NCBI RefSeq assembly: GCF_020085105.1
Contig: NC_058055.1
Span: 8,382,822 to 8,446,821 of the forward strand
Source of the DNA: Siniperca chuatsi
Lineage: Eukaryota; Chordata; Actinopteri; Centrarchiformes; Sinipercidae
DNA: 64,000 nt
Reading direction: 5' to 3'
The notes beneath the pieces were generated by a model. That model worked only from the letters and a program-made list of their open reading frames with translations. It was not told where the DNA came from and searched no databases. Below, piece by piece: positions 62,800 through 64,000 of this stretch; position 1 is the first letter of the stretch; each line of letters opens with the position of its first letter. A program made the position numbers and the translations under genes.

Positions 62800-64000
62800 G
62801 AAGAACAAGAACAATAACAATGGTTATTACTTGAAAATTCACGTCACCATATAATGACATTTCATTATTTGTGTATATCAAAAGTAAAGCATGTTTATCT
62901 TGACATTGGGGAGCTGTCGCCTAGAGATGGGAATATTTACTAGAGAGAAAGCATTTGACTAAAAGCTAAGCTATATTGTGCATCACTTCTAGGCTAATTC
63001 AAGACAAGATCTTAAAAATAATCACAAAACATTGAGAGTCTTAGGAGTAAAATAAACAAATCCAAGATCTCCAGTCTAAAAAAAGAGATTCCTGTGTATC
63101 CAACCACATTAAAAAAAAGTATTTTAAGACATTTTATTGGCTATTTTTAGAAGGCACGCATACTTCTTCACAGATGAGTTTGCTTCCACACATAAAGCAG
63201 TTTTTTTCTTTTCAAAAGAATAAGATGACTGAATATTGAACTGTATGAGTAAAACATGATCCATCTGGATCACCAGACTTGGTGGCATTTGTCTGTGAGG
63301 TGCTCTTTCAAAGCCCCAGCTGTTGAGCCTTTCAGGGAAGCTTAGCTATTCTTTTTTTTTAATCATCAGACCGCATTCTAAAATCACAAACAACAAATAG
63401 GTACAATAATGCTGTGTTTCGAATGTTTTCTAGTGTTTTAAAAATAAAACTAATGCCAACATAAAAAGTAGTCCAGCTCTAACTGCCTGAGACTGCTGTA
63501 TATATTTTGCATGTTTGATAGTGCTGTCTGCTTCCTTATTACAATAAGGCCATCTGATGTACTCCCATACAAAATAGATGACATTTGGCGTGGACCGATA
63601 GTTCTCAAGTTCTCTAATTAAGGTTTGAGGCAACAGCAGACTGATAGTGACAATGGATGGTGCTGTATTTAAGAGGCCGAATCATACAATTGTATCATTA
63701 TTATACTATTTCTATTATTGTAAATAATAACACATGCACTCTTAGTACAGAATGCATGCAGCTATGGCTTTAAACCTGTGACCACTATTCATTTTATTCT
63801 ATTAATTTTATTTTTTAAACAAATTGTCATGAAACTTTGCTGAAAGAACACTTTAAAACTTTTAAATAGGCAAAAATATGAGCTTGTATTATATAATTTA
63901 AGTCAAATCATCATATCATGGCTAAATCCGCTCCCAGCTCCCAGGTGCTGTTTGATGCACAACTGATCCTGAACTCTGAATACTCTGATCTCCTTGGGGA
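62800..64000. other. Upstream of hrh2, no gene recognised
   Basis: AT-rich sequence to the window edge. The non-coding first exon of hrh2 may lie here or beyond the window; I cannot place it. Confidence 0.5.

Noticed and set aside
62308-62817. 169-codon plus-strand open frame
   Set aside because: Antisense shadow of the first hrh2 exon.
1-64000. tRNA, rRNA, CRISPR or bacterial-type operons
   Set aside because: No cloverleaf with box A/B, no rRNA words and no spaced direct-repeat array were found; the tandem runs are eukaryotic microsatellites.

Overview
The window is euchromatic DNA from a bony fish, most likely a spiny-rayed teleost. The genes are intron-rich and vertebrate-like (GT-AG introns, AATAAA signals). 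The intergenic DNA is AT-rich and full of CA/TG, AT, CTCA and AAT microsatellites. Several dispersed repeat families have the look of those common in percomorph genomes. I recognise four protein-coding genes, and no bacterial, phage or organellar features.

Layout. (1) 1-8.1 kb: no host gene; one decayed DIRS-type retroelement fragment at about 1.2-1.8 kb. (2) 8.1-12.7 kb, plus strand: a four-exon claudin-7 gene, 207 aa. (3) 12.7-19 kb: intergenic, with a broken LINE at 15.3-17.04 kb. (4) 19.26-25.05 kb, minus strand: nucleophosmin (npm1), 11 coding exons, 297 aa, with one apparent GC-AG intron. (5) 26.7-48.6 kb, minus strand: kcnip1 (KChIP1), with two alternative first coding exons, seven shared exons, a probable non-coding leader exon, and a dead hAT transposon in its last intron. 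(6) 48.6-61.3 kb: about 12.7 kb without a recognisable gene, made of MITE-like and other repeats. (7) 61.3-62.8 kb, minus strand: a histamine H2-receptor-like GPCR of 339 aa in two coding exons. (8) 62.8-64 kb: nothing recognised.

The genes do not form a pathway. Claudin-7 is an epithelial tight-junction protein, nucleophosmin is a nucleolar histone and ribosome-assembly chaperone, KChIP1 is a calcium sensor for Kv4 channels, and the H2-like receptor signals amines through Gs. npm1 and kcnip1 neighbour each other in the human 5q35 region, and HRH2 also lies on human 5q35, so three of the four genes look like one retained ancestral block.

I did not find a new multi-gene system. The observations most worth a second look are: an H2-like receptor that has lost the usual transmembrane-5 aspartate (Tyr instead); two kcnip1 first exons that encode chemically different membrane anchors; the GC-AG intron in npm1; four Snail/ZEB-type E-boxes around the cldn7 start; and several repeat families present as sense or antisense pairs in this one window. 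All exon boundaries were read by eye and checked for phase; no alignment or transcript data were available.
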